DNA of 64,000 nt from the NCBI RefSeq assembly GCF_900129465.1, contig NZ_FSRA01000001.1, forward strand, positions 1,736,001 to 1,800,000, in the 5' to 3' direction. This stretch comes from Chitinophaga niabensis. GTDB taxonomy: Bacteria > Bacteroidota > Bacteroidia > Chitinophagales > Chitinophagaceae. Shown here piece by piece: positions 14,139 through 23,592 of this stretch. The translations under genes and the position numbers were made by a program. Below the pieces are notes generated by a model. That model was not told the origin of the DNA and ran no database searches. It was given only the letters and a program-made list of their open reading frames with translations. Numbering within the stretch: the first letter of the stretch is position 1; every line of letters starts with the position of its first letter.

Positions 14139-16604
14139 ATGCAAACTGTAAAAGACAAATTACTGAACTACAGGTACATCAGCCTGCTTGCCCTCTTACT
14201 GCTTAATTTTATCGTTTACGTCATCGGGAACACTTATTCGGAGAATGAGGACCTGGTGATGCGGTTGTTTTTTATTCACTACATCTGTGCAGTAGCTGCC
14301 TTTATAGCGAGGGCTTTTACGAAGAAGGAGGAGCGTAAAGGTACCCTTACGCCGGTGTTGTTATTATTCCTCGTCAGCGCCTACAGTCTTAACAGGGTAA
14401 TGAATATTTTCCATGAGAACACAGCCTGGTTCAGTGCCGTATTGGTTATTACCGGTATCAACCTGCTTTTATTCCATTTTTATGAGAATATGCCAAAGCC
14501 TGTACGTGCCATTATGTGTTTTGTGCTGGGCGTCAGCTTTGTTGTCATGATCTACCTGGCCTGTTACCTGGTACCTATTTATGGTATGGCCGTTCCTGCT
14601 ATACTGGCCCTGGGTATTTCCATCCATGCTTTTATTCCTTTATTCCTGCTCATCCATATCTGGTACCTGTTTTACATGCACATCCGGTACCACTTCAAAG
14701 CCGGTAGGTGGAGTGTACTTTCCGGGTTTACTTTTTCCATTATTGTGATCACCGTATTCACCATGGCCATGGCCAGCGAAGTGAAACAATTGAACCGCAT
14801 CTATAACAGGACCAGTGCAGAAGGTATCAGTGCTTTACCACCATGGGCCGAAGCGGCAAAAAAAATGGATGGCAACTGGATTGAAGACCGGGTACTGAAA
14901 GCTGATTTCATTTACCTGCTGCCCCGGTGGTTTGATTGGAGGCTCTTTGATATGCCCTCCCGTAATTTCAACGATTCCCGCCTGCACGACCCATTGGTGG
15001 TGATCGCATCGGGTTTCATTCCAAAGATCATAGCGTCTAATGAAGAGCGCATTAAGATCCTGGAAACATTGTTTGATGCCCGTCATGAAGCACAGGAGCG
15101 GCTTTGGTCCGGAGAAGACCTTTATACGGATTATGTGAACACAAAAGTGCGGATCTGGCCAAAGCTGCACCTTGCCTACACGGAAAAGGTGATCACTGTA
15201 GTGAATCCCGGGAGAGAAAGATGGAGAAGTGAAAAAGAAGGTATTTACACTTTCCATTTACCGGAAGGCGCTGTGGTAACCGCTCTTTCCTTATGGATTA
15301 ACGGGAAAGAAGAAAAAGGCATTCTCACAACAAAACATAAAGCAGATACAGCTTACCGGGAAATAGTGGGAGTGGAGCAAAGAGATCCCTCTGTGGTACA
15401 CTGGCAGGAAGGGAATACCGTAAGCGTGAGGGTTTTCCCCGTGCTTTCAAATGGTTCCCGCCAGTTTAAGATCGGATTTACGGCACCATTAAAGGTCAGC
15501 GAAGATAAGCTGGTATATGAAAATGTTTATTTCGACGGGCCAACCGCTAAGCGCGCTGCAGAAGACCGTACGATAGAATTTGTTACGGAACCGGTAAAAC
15601 CTGATCAGCCGCTTAACTATGAAGGCAATTACAGGGCTGACTGGAAACTGACGTTTAAGAACGAAAATATCCAATCGAATACTTTTGCTTTTAACGGAAA
15701 AGGATATACTATTAAACCTTATATACCGGAGCGCGAGCCCGTACAAACCAATGCCATTTACCTGGATGTGAACCAGGCATGGTCTGAAAGGGAATTGCAT
15801 GAAGTATTGCTGCTTATTGGCAAAACACCCGTATATGTATGGGCCGGCGAAAAAATGGTGCCGGCTACCAAAGAGTTATTAAAAGACCTGCTGAAACAAC
15901 GTTTCAGTCTCTTTCCGGTCTATAAGATAAAGGATCCTGCCAGCGCTTTGCTGATCACCAAAAGCACAAGCGTTTCCCCCACGCTGGATGAGCTGGAAGG
16001 CAGCAGGTTCAAAACAGAATTGTCTGCCTGGCTCTCACAGGAAACGCTGCCAAAGATCAGGCTGCTGGACCTGGGTACACAGTTATCTCCTTATCTGAAA
16101 TCCCTCAAGGAGTTCCGCGTATTCCGCTATGAGAAAGGAGGGCTTCTCTTACTGAAGATCTTAATGGATACCAGGACCTTTGCCAGCGATACAGAATCAG
16201 ATAATAAGGTGGTGATGGATGAAGCGAATATTGCCATAGAACAAAACGCAGACAGTGTTACTACAGGCGATGCCCCGGACCATCTGATGCGCCTTTTCGC
16301 TTATAACCACATCCTCCAAAAAGCAGGGAAGGGCCTGCTCACCGGAAAGGAAGGGCAGGACAGCCTGATACCCATTGCACAGGAGGCTTACGTGGTTTCT
16401 CCCATCAGTAGTTTAATTGTACTGGAATCGCAGGCAGATTACGATAAGTTCAAGATCAAAGACAGTGATAACAGCCTGAAGAATGCTTCTATGAAATCTA
16501 ACGGCGCCGTGCCAGAACCGCACGAATGGGTCCTCATCATACTTGTGTTACTCACCTTCACCTATGTTAAACTCCGCCCGAAATGGATCAAAGTAAACGT
16601 TTGA
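14139..16604 (+). CDS. XrtN-system VIT-domain membrane protein with a PEP-CTERM-like sorting signal
   Basis: 821 residues. The N-terminal part (about 10-220) has six or seven membrane helices. A VIT domain (about 365-480) follows, with YTFHLPEGAVVTALSLWING, KADTAYREIVGVEQ and VFPVLSNGSRQFKIGFTAPL. The C-terminus carries the sorting signal near residues 787-810: PEPHEWVLIILVLLTFTYVK, a PEP-type motif, one hydrophobic helix, then basic residues. The exosortase gene follows with a 22-base overlap, so enzyme and likely substrate are coupled. This matches the known XrtN system of Bacteroidota, in which one exosortase has one neighbouring target. Role of the target is not known. Confidence 0.88.
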   Translation: MQTVKDKLLNYRYISLLALLLLNFIVYVIGNTYSENEDLVMRLFFIHYICAVAAFIARAFTKKEERKGTLTPVLLLFLVSAYSLNRVMNIFHENTAWFSAVLVITGINLLLFHFYENMPKPVRAIMCFVLGVSFVVMIYLACYLVPIYGMAVPAILALGISIHAFIPLFLLIHIWYLFYMHIRYHFKAGRWSVLSGFTFSIIVITVFTMAMASEVKQLNRIYNRTSAEGISALPPWAEAAKKMDGNWIEDRVLKADFIYLLPRWFDWRLFDMPSRNFNDSRLHDPLVVIASGFIPKIIASNEERIKILETLFDARHEAQERLWSGEDLYTDYVNTKVRIWPKLHLAYTEKVITVVNPGRERWRSEKEGIYTFHLPEGAVVTALSLWINGKEEKGILTTKHKADTAYREIVGVEQRDPSVVHWQEGNTVSVRVFPVLSNGSRQFKIGFTAPLKVSEDKLVYENVYFDGPTAKRAAEDRTIEFVTEPVKPDQPLNYEGNYRADWKLTFKNENIQSNTFAFNGKGYTIKPYIPEREPVQTNAIYLDVNQAWSERELHEVLLLIGKTPVYVWAGEKMVPATKELLKDLLKQRFSLFPVYKIKDPASALLITKSTSVSPTLDELEGSRFKTELSAWLSQETLPKIRLLDLGTQLSPYLKSLKEFRVFRYEKGGLLLLKILMDTRTFASDTESDNKVVMDEANIAIEQNADSVTTGDAPDHLMRLFAYNHILQKAGKGLLTGKEGQDSLIPIAQEAYVVSPISSLIVLESQADYDKFKIKDSDNSLKNASMKSNGAVPEPHEWVLIILVLLTFTYVKLRPKWIKVNV

Positions 16605-17932
16605 TCCCCGCCATTCTGGGTGCCGGACTGATCGCAGGCATATACGTTCTCATTGTGCAATACGCATTGAAGGACTATATTGCCTGGCGGTCTCCCGGAT
16701 TCCTGCTGGGATTGATAGCCATCCCTGTTGCCTTGCACAGGGACCCGCTGCAAAAGAAAAGTCTGCGTTTTTATTATACCGCATTGATATTTTGCATACT
16801 CGGATGGGTCCTGCCGGTGAAAACCCTGCTCTATGCCTCCGTGGTATTAGCCCTCTGTTTCCTGATCGATAATGTTTTGGGGAAGATCAACCTGCTGCCT
16901 GTACTGGCCATGGCATTGATGGCGCCCATTTGTGATTATATCACCAATATCTTCACTTTCCCCATACGCCTGCAATTAACGTCATGGGCCGGCACTTTGC
17001 TGCAAATGATTGGGGTGGCTGCTAACGTGGAAGGCAATACTATTTTCTTTGGTGGTAATGAATTCTCTGTAGATGCTGCCTGTATGGGTTTGAACATGCT
17101 GATCACTTCCATGCTTTGCGGGATAATGATCCTGGGTTTCTACCAGAAGAAAATGGACCTGCACCTTTCTTTTATAAAAGTAAGCCTCTTAATGGGCATC
17201 ATTGCCCTGCTGAACATCATCGCCAACCTGTTCCGCATGGTACTGCTGGTGATACTGGTGATATTGCCGGAAGATCCGATGCACGGCTTCACAGGCATCA
17301 TCTGCCTGGCGGTGTATGTGATCTTACCGCTGGTTTGGCTGATCCCCCGGATGGTAACCCATTCAGGCAAAGCCAAAACAACCCATGTTCCTGCACACAC
17401 TGTTAATACCTTACAGGTGATCATGGCACATGTTTGCCTTGCTGCCTGTGTGGGAATGGTAGCCTGGAAAACCATGCTGCCGGGCCTGAACCAGGTGATC
17501 CCTGTAAACCTGCCGCGGGTAAAAGGTTTCAAAGTAACCGCCATGAGAGATAATGTGGTTAAAGTGGAGAATGATACCGCATTGATCTATGTAAAGACCA
17601 TTCCCGGTTTTTATTACAGCGATCATCATCCCACTATTTGCTGGCGGGGCAGCGGTTTTGAATTTAAACATATCAGGGAAGAAAGAATAGCCGGGAAAAC
17701 AGTGTCTACCAGCATCCTGCAAAAAGGAACACAGCAGTTATATACTGCCTGGTGGTATGATAACGGCACCAGGCAAACCGGTTCCCAGCTAAACTGGCGC
17801 TGGGATGCTTTGCGAAGCGGTACCCGGTATGCTATTGTAAACGTTAGCACGCAGGATAGGAAAACGCTGGAAAAAGAAGTAGCCAGGCTCTTAAGGCCGG
17901 AAGAAAACATTGTTACTGCGCTGCAGCATTAG
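16583..17932 (+). CDS. xrtN: Exosortase XrtN
   Basis: Membrane transpeptidase-like enzyme that cleaves at PEP-type C-terminal signals. 449 residues, about eight membrane helices in the first 255 residues, then an extracytoplasmic C-terminal domain. The catalytic triad of the family is visible: Cys167 in DAACMGLNM, Arg218 in NIIANLFRMV and His234 in DPMHGFTG. The C-terminal part (about 290-440) corresponds to the EpsI-like domain fused in some exosortases. It overlaps the upstream substrate gene and, at its 3' end, the convergent peptidase gene by 20 bases. Confidence 0.88.
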   Translation: MDQSKRLIPAILGAGLIAGIYVLIVQYALKDYIAWRSPGFLLGLIAIPVALHRDPLQKKSLRFYYTALIFCILGWVLPVKTLLYASVVLALCFLIDNVLGKINLLPVLAMALMAPICDYITNIFTFPIRLQLTSWAGTLLQMIGVAANVEGNTIFFGGNEFSVDAACMGLNMLITSMLCGIMILGFYQKKMDLHLSFIKVSLLMGIIALLNIIANLFRMVLLVILVILPEDPMHGFTGIICLAVYVILPLVWLIPRMVTHSGKAKTTHVPAHTVNTLQVIMAHVCLAACVGMVAWKTMLPGLNQVIPVNLPRVKGFKVTAMRDNVVKVENDTALIYVKTIPGFYYSDHHPTICWRGSGFEFKHIREERIAGKTVSTSILQKGTQQLYTAWWYDNGTRQTGSQLNWRWDALRSGTRYAIVNVSTQDRKTLEKEVARLLRPEENIVTALQH

Positions 17933-18683
17933 GATCCTGTTTGAACATCCCGGATAACAAAGCATACAGCTCCGGGTGGTGCTCCTTCATCGTATCCGGC
18001 TTTACGAAGAAATATTCACTTACTACCGCCAGGAATTCACTCTGGTTCATCGCTGCATAAGGATTGATATCGGACTCTCCGGTTTCAATCCTTTTGATCT
18101 CCTCATGCATCACTTTCAGCCAGGGAATACTGTAACTGTTCCGCAATAAGGATTCCGGCATACCGTCCACAGCACCGTCCGTTTTATCCACCAGGTGAAC
18201 GAATTCATGAATAGCGGTATTACTCTTACCATTATGCTCTGAAAATCCCTGCCGCAGGGCAGACTGGGAGAGGAGCATTTGTCCGTTTAACGGCCCGCTG
18301 CCCACCATGCCCAGTATATTCCTTCTGTCACCCTCAAACTGGTATTTTTCATCAAAAGTATCCGGGTACAGGATAACATTAGTAAGATTGCGGTAACGCC
18401 ATCCCGGAAAGGAAAAGATAGGGATCACGGCGCTGGCTGCTATCAGCACCTTATCTAATATTTCTACTTTTGTCCCTACACCTTCAATGGTCACGCTGTC
18501 CATGAACTCACTGACTTCTTTTACAAAGCGCGGTTTGTCTTCCACTCTCAGCTGCTGATAGTATCTGACGTTGCTTTCCAATATGCCGGCGATTGTGGCC
18601 TGATGTTTGGATTGGGTCTTTGGTTTACGGTAAAACCACCAGAAAAGCAGCGCGAAAATAACAATAGGTATTACGAATGCCAT
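17913..18683 (-). CDS. mtfA: MtfA-family zinc peptidase
   Basis: 256 residues: an N-terminal membrane helix (4-18) and a cytoplasmic zinc peptidase domain. The gluzincin motif HEFVH is at 159-163, with the probable third ligand in the SEYFF helix downstream (about residue 222). E. coli MtfA, the family model, is a peptidase that also binds the Mlc regulator of glucose uptake; the same role is not shown here. The stop region overlaps xrtN and the start faces the AsmA gene across 64 bases, a divergent pair. Confidence 0.85.
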   Translation of the reverse strand: MAFVIPIVIFALLFWWFYRKPKTQSKHQATIAGILESNVRYYQQLRVEDKPRFVKEVSEFMDSVTIEGVGTKVEILDKVLIAASAVIPIFSFPGWRYRNLTNVILYPDTFDEKYQFEGDRRNILGMVGSGPLNGQMLLSQSALRQGFSEHNGKSNTAIHEFVHLVDKTDGAVDGMPESLLRNSYSIPWLKVMHEEIKRIETGESDINPYAAMNQSEFLAVVSEYFFVKPDTMKEHHPELYALLSGMFKQDPNAAAQ

Positions 18684-18747
18684 AGATCAAATGTCAACCT
18701 TTTTCGCGATATATTGTTTATCTTCCTGAACCATTAAAAACTGACCC

Positions 18748-21174
18748 ATGCCCCGCTGGTTACGCATCTTACTAATTTCTACAGGCAGCCTGATAGGGCT
18801 GGTCATTATACTTTGGCTTATCCTGGCGCTTGTGATCCGGAATAATAAACAACGCATCCTTACAGAAATTTCCAGCCAGCTAAGCAGCCGCATCAATGGT
18901 ACCCTGGTGATCAGGGATATGGACCCTTCGCTGATCCGCAGTTTTCCGAATGTATCTATCACTTTAAAAGAGGTGTCCCTGCAGGATAGTTTATTCGAAA
19001 AGCATAAACGCCCGCTGCTGGCCATAAAGGAAGTATATGTGAAAGTGAATACCGCTGCTATCCTGCACGGGGAAGTAGATATCAAAGAAGTGAAACTGAA
19101 AGATGGGAATATCAGCATCTATACGGATAGCACAGGTTATTCCAATACTTATCTCTTTAAGGGGGATTCCACCAAAAAGAAAACAGGCAAACAACCTACT
19201 TTCAGATATTTCAGCATGGAGAACATTCAATTCTCCATGGAAAACCTGCAAAAGTTTAAACACTTCCTGTTCGATATCCGGTCGCTCAGCGGTGAAATGG
19301 ATTACGAAAACAGTGGCTGGACCTGTAAGCTGAATACGGACATGCACATACGGAACCTGGAATTCAATACCACTAAGGGTAGTTTTGCACAGAATAAGGT
19401 GCTGCAAAGCGATCTTACGCTGCAATACAATACTACTTCCAAAACCTTACGCATTCCGCCTCAGTTATTGCAATTCGACAAACAGCCTGTTTCTTTCGGT
19501 GGTGAATTCAATTTCAGCCAGCAACCTGCAGCATTTGTATTAGCGATCAAAGCAGACAAGATACCGTTCCGCCAGGCTGCCTCTTTACTCACACCAACCC
19601 TTTCCCATAAGATGGACAGCATCGATTTCGGGAAACCGATCGATGTACATGCAGATATCAGGGGGCATATGAAATTCAGGGATACCCCTTACGTAAGGGT
19701 TACCTGGGATGTAAAAGATAATATCCTCACAGCAAAAGCAGTTACCTTAGAAAAATGCAGCTTCAACGGTGCATTCCTCAATGAAGTGGTGATTGGCATG
19801 GGGCACAACGATGCCAATTCCCGGCTCAGCCTGTTTAATTTCAAAGGGGAGTACGACAGTATCCCCGTTACTTCTGATACGCTCAGGATCATCAATCTCC
19901 AAAAGCCGGTACTTACGGGACGTTTTAGATCCAAATTCCCGCTTACCCGCCTCACACATATTGTAGGCGCCCATCTTTTTGAATTCACAAAAGGCGAGGC
20001 CGAAGTGGATCTTGAATACGCCGGTACCTGGAATCCGAAAGATACCGTGCCGGGATTCGTAAACGGTATCATCCAGATCAAAGACGGTGCATTTACTTAC
20101 GTACCCCGTAACCAATCGTTCCAGCAATGCCTGGCCACACTTGATTTTACGGGGCAGGACCTCTACTTCCGCAACATCCGTTTGCAAAGCGGCAGCAGCG
20201 CCGTAACAATGGAAGGAAATATCCGCAACATCCTCAATTTCTATTTTGCTGCACCGGAGAAGATAACGCTGGACTGGTCTATTCATAGCCCGATGATCAA
20301 CCTGAATGAATTCCAGTCATTCTTTGGCAAACGGCGTAAACATGTATCTAAAAAACAACCTGTACACCATGCCAAACCGCGGATCATGAAGCAACTGGAT
20401 GTGGTGTTGGAAGCCTGCAGCGTGAACATGAATGTAGTGCTGGAAAAAGTAAAATACCGCCAGTTCAATGCGAGTAATGTAAAAGCAGGTATCCAGCTCA
20501 GTCAGACAGGTGTTAAGCTGGATAATGCCGTACTGCAGGCAGCAGGAGGACAGATCAATTTCAATGGTGCCATCTTCAATGCCAGCAATGGCAACGACCG
20601 CTTTACGGTAGATGCCAGGGTAAACAAGGTACAGGTAGATCAGCTATTCCGTGCCTTCGAAAATTTTGGGCAGGATGGCATCCAGGCAAAAAACCTGAAA
20701 GGTGTATTCTCGGCTACCGCAAAAATAGGAGGAGGGATGAAGGAAGACGCAAGCATCAAACCTCATACGATGTTCGGCTCTGTAACCTTTGACCTGAATA
20801 AAGGTGCCCTGGTAGGTTTTGAGCCCCTGGAAAAATTAGGGAAATTCATTTTCCGGAAACGGGATATGTCCAACATCACTTTTGAGAACATGCACAATAC
20901 CCTGGATATAAAAGGCAGCAAGATTGTGATCCACCCCATGGTGATCGCTTCCAGTGTGCTGAACATTCAGCTGGAAGGAACGTACGGCATGCCCAAAGGA
21001 ACGGATATACAGATGAAAGTGCCGCTCCGTAACCCCAAGAATGATGACCTGTCCGGCGATGCCGTTGAACTGACCAAAAAGCAGAAAAAAGGTATTGTTG
21101 TTAACCTGCGGGCAGTGGATGGAGAGGATGGGAAGGTGAAATTTAAACTAGGGAAGGGGAAGGACGATGATTAA
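18748..21174 (+). CDS. AsmA-family inner-membrane/periplasmic protein
   Basis: 808 residues, one N-terminal membrane helix (about 8-30) and a very long periplasmic part rich in beta strands. The opening, NGTLVIRDMDPSLIRSFPNVSI after the helix, matches the AsmA N-terminal domain; a C-terminal AsmA-like region (about 600-770) ends with the IQMKVPLRNPKNDDL segment. AsmA proteins form long hydrophobic-groove bridges and are linked to phospholipid traffic to the outer membrane. No partner gene is adjacent. Ends with a charged tail. Confidence 0.85.
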   Translation: MPRWLRILLISTGSLIGLVIILWLILALVIRNNKQRILTEISSQLSSRINGTLVIRDMDPSLIRSFPNVSITLKEVSLQDSLFEKHKRPLLAIKEVYVKVNTAAILHGEVDIKEVKLKDGNISIYTDSTGYSNTYLFKGDSTKKKTGKQPTFRYFSMENIQFSMENLQKFKHFLFDIRSLSGEMDYENSGWTCKLNTDMHIRNLEFNTTKGSFAQNKVLQSDLTLQYNTTSKTLRIPPQLLQFDKQPVSFGGEFNFSQQPAAFVLAIKADKIPFRQAASLLTPTLSHKMDSIDFGKPIDVHADIRGHMKFRDTPYVRVTWDVKDNILTAKAVTLEKCSFNGAFLNEVVIGMGHNDANSRLSLFNFKGEYDSIPVTSDTLRIINLQKPVLTGRFRSKFPLTRLTHIVGAHLFEFTKGEAEVDLEYAGTWNPKDTVPGFVNGIIQIKDGAFTYVPRNQSFQQCLATLDFTGQDLYFRNIRLQSGSSAVTMEGNIRNILNFYFAAPEKITLDWSIHSPMINLNEFQSFFGKRRKHVSKKQPVHHAKPRIMKQLDVVLEACSVNMNVVLEKVKYRQFNASNVKAGIQLSQTGVKLDNAVLQAAGGQINFNGAIFNASNGNDRFTVDARVNKVQVDQLFRAFENFGQDGIQAKNLKGVFSATAKIGGGMKEDASIKPHTMFGSVTFDLNKGALVGFEPLEKLGKFIFRKRDMSNITFENMHNTLDIKGSKIVIHPMVIASSVLNIQLEGTYGMPKGTDIQMKVPLRNPKNDDLSGDAVELTKKQKKGIVVNLRAVDGEDGKVKFKLGKGKDDD

Positions 21175-21271
21175 CCCCATATTGAGCAAATAACTACACA
21201 AACAACCTGGGGAAACCTGTGCTGGCCATATCGGACTCTTTTTTGCTGCATATTCTGTAAAACAATGAATT

Positions 21272-21856
21272 ATGGAACAGCAATCTCTGAAAGGTAAAAA
21301 AGTGGCCGTCCTCGTAGCAGATGGATTTGAAGAATCAGAATTCACCGTTCCGGTGGAAGCCTTGCAGAACGCAGGCGCTGAAATAGAAGTGGTATCCCTG
21401 AAATCAGGCCATGTGAAAGCCTGGGCTGAAAAGGAATGGGGAGATGAATACCGCGTGGATAGAACAGTAGACAAAGTTTCTTCTGAAGATTATGATGCAC
21501 TGGTGCTTCCGGGAGGTGTAATGAATCCGGACCTGTTACGGGTGAACAAAGATGCCGTAACATTTGTCACCGGCTTTACCGAAGAAAAGAAACCCATTGC
21601 GGCTATTTGCCACGGCCCATGGACCTTAATAGAAACCGGCGCATTGCAGGGCCGCACGGTTACTTCCTATCCATCCATTAAAACAGACCTTATCAATGCC
21701 GGTGCAACCTGGGAAGATAAGGAAGTGGTGGTGGATATGGGGCTTGTTACCAGCCGCAGTCCGAAAGACCTGCCCGCTTTCTGTAAAAAGATGATTGAAG
21801 AGATTGCCGAAGGGCAACATTTGGCCAGGTCCCGTGGTGTTCACTCACTGGGATAA
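21272..21856 (+). CDS. DJ-1/PfpI-family protein (YhbO-like)
   Basis: 194 residues, one class I glutamine-amidotransferase-like domain. The nucleophile elbow AAICHGPW puts Cys113-His114 in the family position, and the opening KKVAVLVADGFEESEFTVPV supplies the conserved acid residue. Relatives are described as stress-response proteins, peptidases or deglycases; the last activity is debated. Single gene with its own promoter region (about 100 bases upstream). Confidence 0.9.
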   Translation: MEQQSLKGKKVAVLVADGFEESEFTVPVEALQNAGAEIEVVSLKSGHVKAWAEKEWGDEYRVDRTVDKVSSEDYDALVLPGGVMNPDLLRVNKDAVTFVTGFTEEKKPIAAICHGPWTLIETGALQGRTVTSYPSIKTDLINAGATWEDKEVVVDMGLVTSRSPKDLPAFCKKMIEEIAEGQHLARSRGVHSLG

Positions 21857-22016
21857 TGGTGGGCCTGCTGATACGGTAAGAAGTTGTGCTGAATAGCACC
21901 CCGGATGTGTAATTTCCTACCCATTATCGTTACCGTAAACTAATGATAACTTGCTGTAGATCAAATGATCTTAAAAACAGCAGGGTTTTAGTATAAAATA
22001 ACACAAAACAAGTATT

Positions 22017-22721
22017 ATGGAGCATGATATTCACCACCCACGTCCGGAATCATTGTACGACAGTTCAACCGTGATCAACGTCAGTAAAACCGGAAGAATG
22101 ATCTCTGCAGGAGCAGGTGCCGCGTTATTATACCTGGCCTGCGCTAATTTTTCCAAATCACCGATGAATAGCATCTACAAAATGCTGGCAGGAGGGTATC
22201 TTCTTTACAGAGGTATTTCCGGCAATTGCCCCATTTCTGCGATGGTAGAAGATAATCTCAACCCACAGCATGCACGTGCCGTAAATATCCGCACAAAATA
22301 CATCGTAAACCGTCCAAGGAGTGAAGTATACGCCTACTGGCGCCAATTAGACCATTTACCCGCTTTTATGGCCCATTTGCACGATGTGGAAGTAATAGAC
22401 GAAAAACATTCCCACTGGACGGTGAAACTCACCGGCGGTCTTGAGTTGGAATGGGATGCAGAAATTGTGGAAGAAGAGGAAAATGAATTACTGGGCTGGC
22501 GTTCAACAGAAGGTGCTGCTATTTCGAATGCCGGTAAAGTGATGTTCCGCGATGCACCGGATGGTGCAACGGAATTACATGTAACGATCAGTTACAGACC
22601 ACCGGCAGGTTATGCAGGAGCAGGGCTGGCCAGGTTGCTGAATCCGGCTTTCGCCGCTATGGTGAAGAGCGATATCAGGAATTTTAAAAATTATGTAGAA
22701 GGTAAAAGGGAGCATAGCTAA
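22017..22721 (+). CDS. YgaP-type membrane segment fused to an SRPBCC (polyketide cyclase-like) domain
   Basis: 234 residues. Residues about 25-75 (GRMISAGAGAALLYLACANF and following) resemble the DUF2892/YgaP-TM hairpin. Residues 95-230 read as an SRPBCC/START-like fold: IKYIVNRPRSEVYAYWR, WDAEIVEEEENELLGWRST and VTISYRPPAGYAGAGLAR. Such fusions are common in Bacteroidota and Proteobacteria. They probably bind a hydrophobic ligand at the membrane, which is inferred from the fold. Confidence 0.8.
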   Translation: MEHDIHHPRPESLYDSSTVINVSKTGRMISAGAGAALLYLACANFSKSPMNSIYKMLAGGYLLYRGISGNCPISAMVEDNLNPQHARAVNIRTKYIVNRPRSEVYAYWRQLDHLPAFMAHLHDVEVIDEKHSHWTVKLTGGLELEWDAEIVEEEENELLGWRSTEGAAISNAGKVMFRDAPDGATELHVTISYRPPAGYAGAGLARLLNPAFAAMVKSDIRNFKNYVEGKREHS

Positions 22722-22742
22722 TTCTAAACTATACTGCGAATT

Positions 22743-22778
22743 AAACAGTCCACTGATATACTAATTGGTGGACTGTTT
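22743..22778 (+). terminator. Terminator hairpin after the SRPBCC gene
   Basis: 11-base-pair perfect stem, AAACAGTCCAC with GTGGACTGTTT, around a 14-base loop. Confidence 0.65.
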
Positions 22779-22850
22779 ATATTATCGGGGTTTTCCATCC
22801 CCTCTTTTCTGATTTTCAGGCTCTTCTTTAATAACTAAACAGGGAAGGGT

Positions 22851-23294
22851 ATGTTATTAAAAAAAGTTCTAAAGAGAATTGCTGAAAATCGACTCAAAGA
22901 TTCTAATGTTCTTTTGCGGAATAAACGTTATAACGCGGCGATATATCTGGCAGGGTATGCAATTGAATTAATGCTTAAGCTAAAAATTTGCCACATATTT
23001 AGATTTAAACATGGATTCCCGGAGAATGAAATTGAATTCAATACCTGTAAAGATGCAGCGAGCTTTGCATTTTTCTCAACGGCTATTGCAAAACTAAAGC
23101 AGATAAAACATCATAATTTAGCTGAACTACTCAGGTATTCAGGAAAAGAGATTACTATATTTACAAAATGTTCCAGTGAATGGGCAGGTATATTAAACTG
23201 GGGGCCAAATCACAGATATTCTTCAAAAATTGTAAGGAAGGCCACTGCAGCTGAGTTTATCAGAAACTGTAAAATTATCATTGAAAATCTTTAA
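22851..23294 (+). CDS. HEPN-domain protein
   Basis: 147 residues, all-helical. The segment RYNAAIYLAGYAIELMLKLK is the HEPN helix 2 pattern, and the C-terminal helices fit the same family. The RX4-6H motif that marks RNase-active HEPN toxins was not found, so it may be a non-catalytic HEPN. The gene is visibly more AT-rich than its flanks, a sign of transfer. A DUF2188 gene follows after 18 bases, so the two probably form an operon. Function unknown; HEPN proteins are common in toxin-antitoxin, abortive infection and defence loci. Confidence 0.7.
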   Translation: MLLKKVLKRIAENRLKDSNVLLRNKRYNAAIYLAGYAIELMLKLKICHIFRFKHGFPENEIEFNTCKDAASFAFFSTAIAKLKQIKHHNLAELLRYSGKEITIFTKCSSEWAGILNWGPNHRYSSKIVRKATAAEFIRNCKIIIENL

Positions 23295-23312
23295 ATTTGT
23301 GAAAATTAAATT

Positions 23313-23519
23313 ATGGCAAAGAAAAGTCAGCATGTAGTTCCTTTTGGAAATGGTTGGGCAGTACTTGCAGAAGGCCGTAAAACAGTTTCCGTAATTACAA
23401 CCCGCCAATCTGAAGCTATTTCCTATGCTAAGGGCATTGCTAAAAAACAACTTGCTGAGGTGATTATTCATGGCAGGAACGGAAAGATCAGGGAGAGAAA
23501 CAGCTATGCGCTCCGGTAG
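23313..23519 (+). CDS. DUF2188-domain protein
   Basis: 68 residues, the whole length being one DUF2188 domain: HVVPFGNGWAVLAEGRKTVS, then a helix on QSEAISYAKGIAKKQ, then EVIIHGRNGKIRERNSY. The family is small, widespread and without an assigned function; its conserved strand-helix-strand pattern is complete here. It lies 18 bases after the HEPN gene, a plausible antidote or partner, but that is inference from position only. Confidence 0.85.
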   Translation: MAKKSQHVVPFGNGWAVLAEGRKTVSVITTRQSEAISYAKGIAKKQLAEVIIHGRNGKIRERNSYALR

Positions 23520-23546
23520 ACTACATTTTAAAAATATCCCAATAAG

Positions 23547-23578
23547 AAAAAGGTTCCGCTATAACACGGAACCTTTTT
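23547..23578. terminator. Bidirectional terminator
   Basis: AAAAAGGTTCCG and CGGAACCTTTTT form a 12-base-pair stem with an 8-base loop, between the convergent DUF2188 and acidic-protein genes. Confidence 0.8.
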
Positions 23579-23592
23579 AATTTTCATTCATT

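Noticed and set aside
22851..23294. HEPN gene as an RNase toxin
   Set aside because: No RX4-6H motif was found in the translation, so the catalytic claim cannot be supported.
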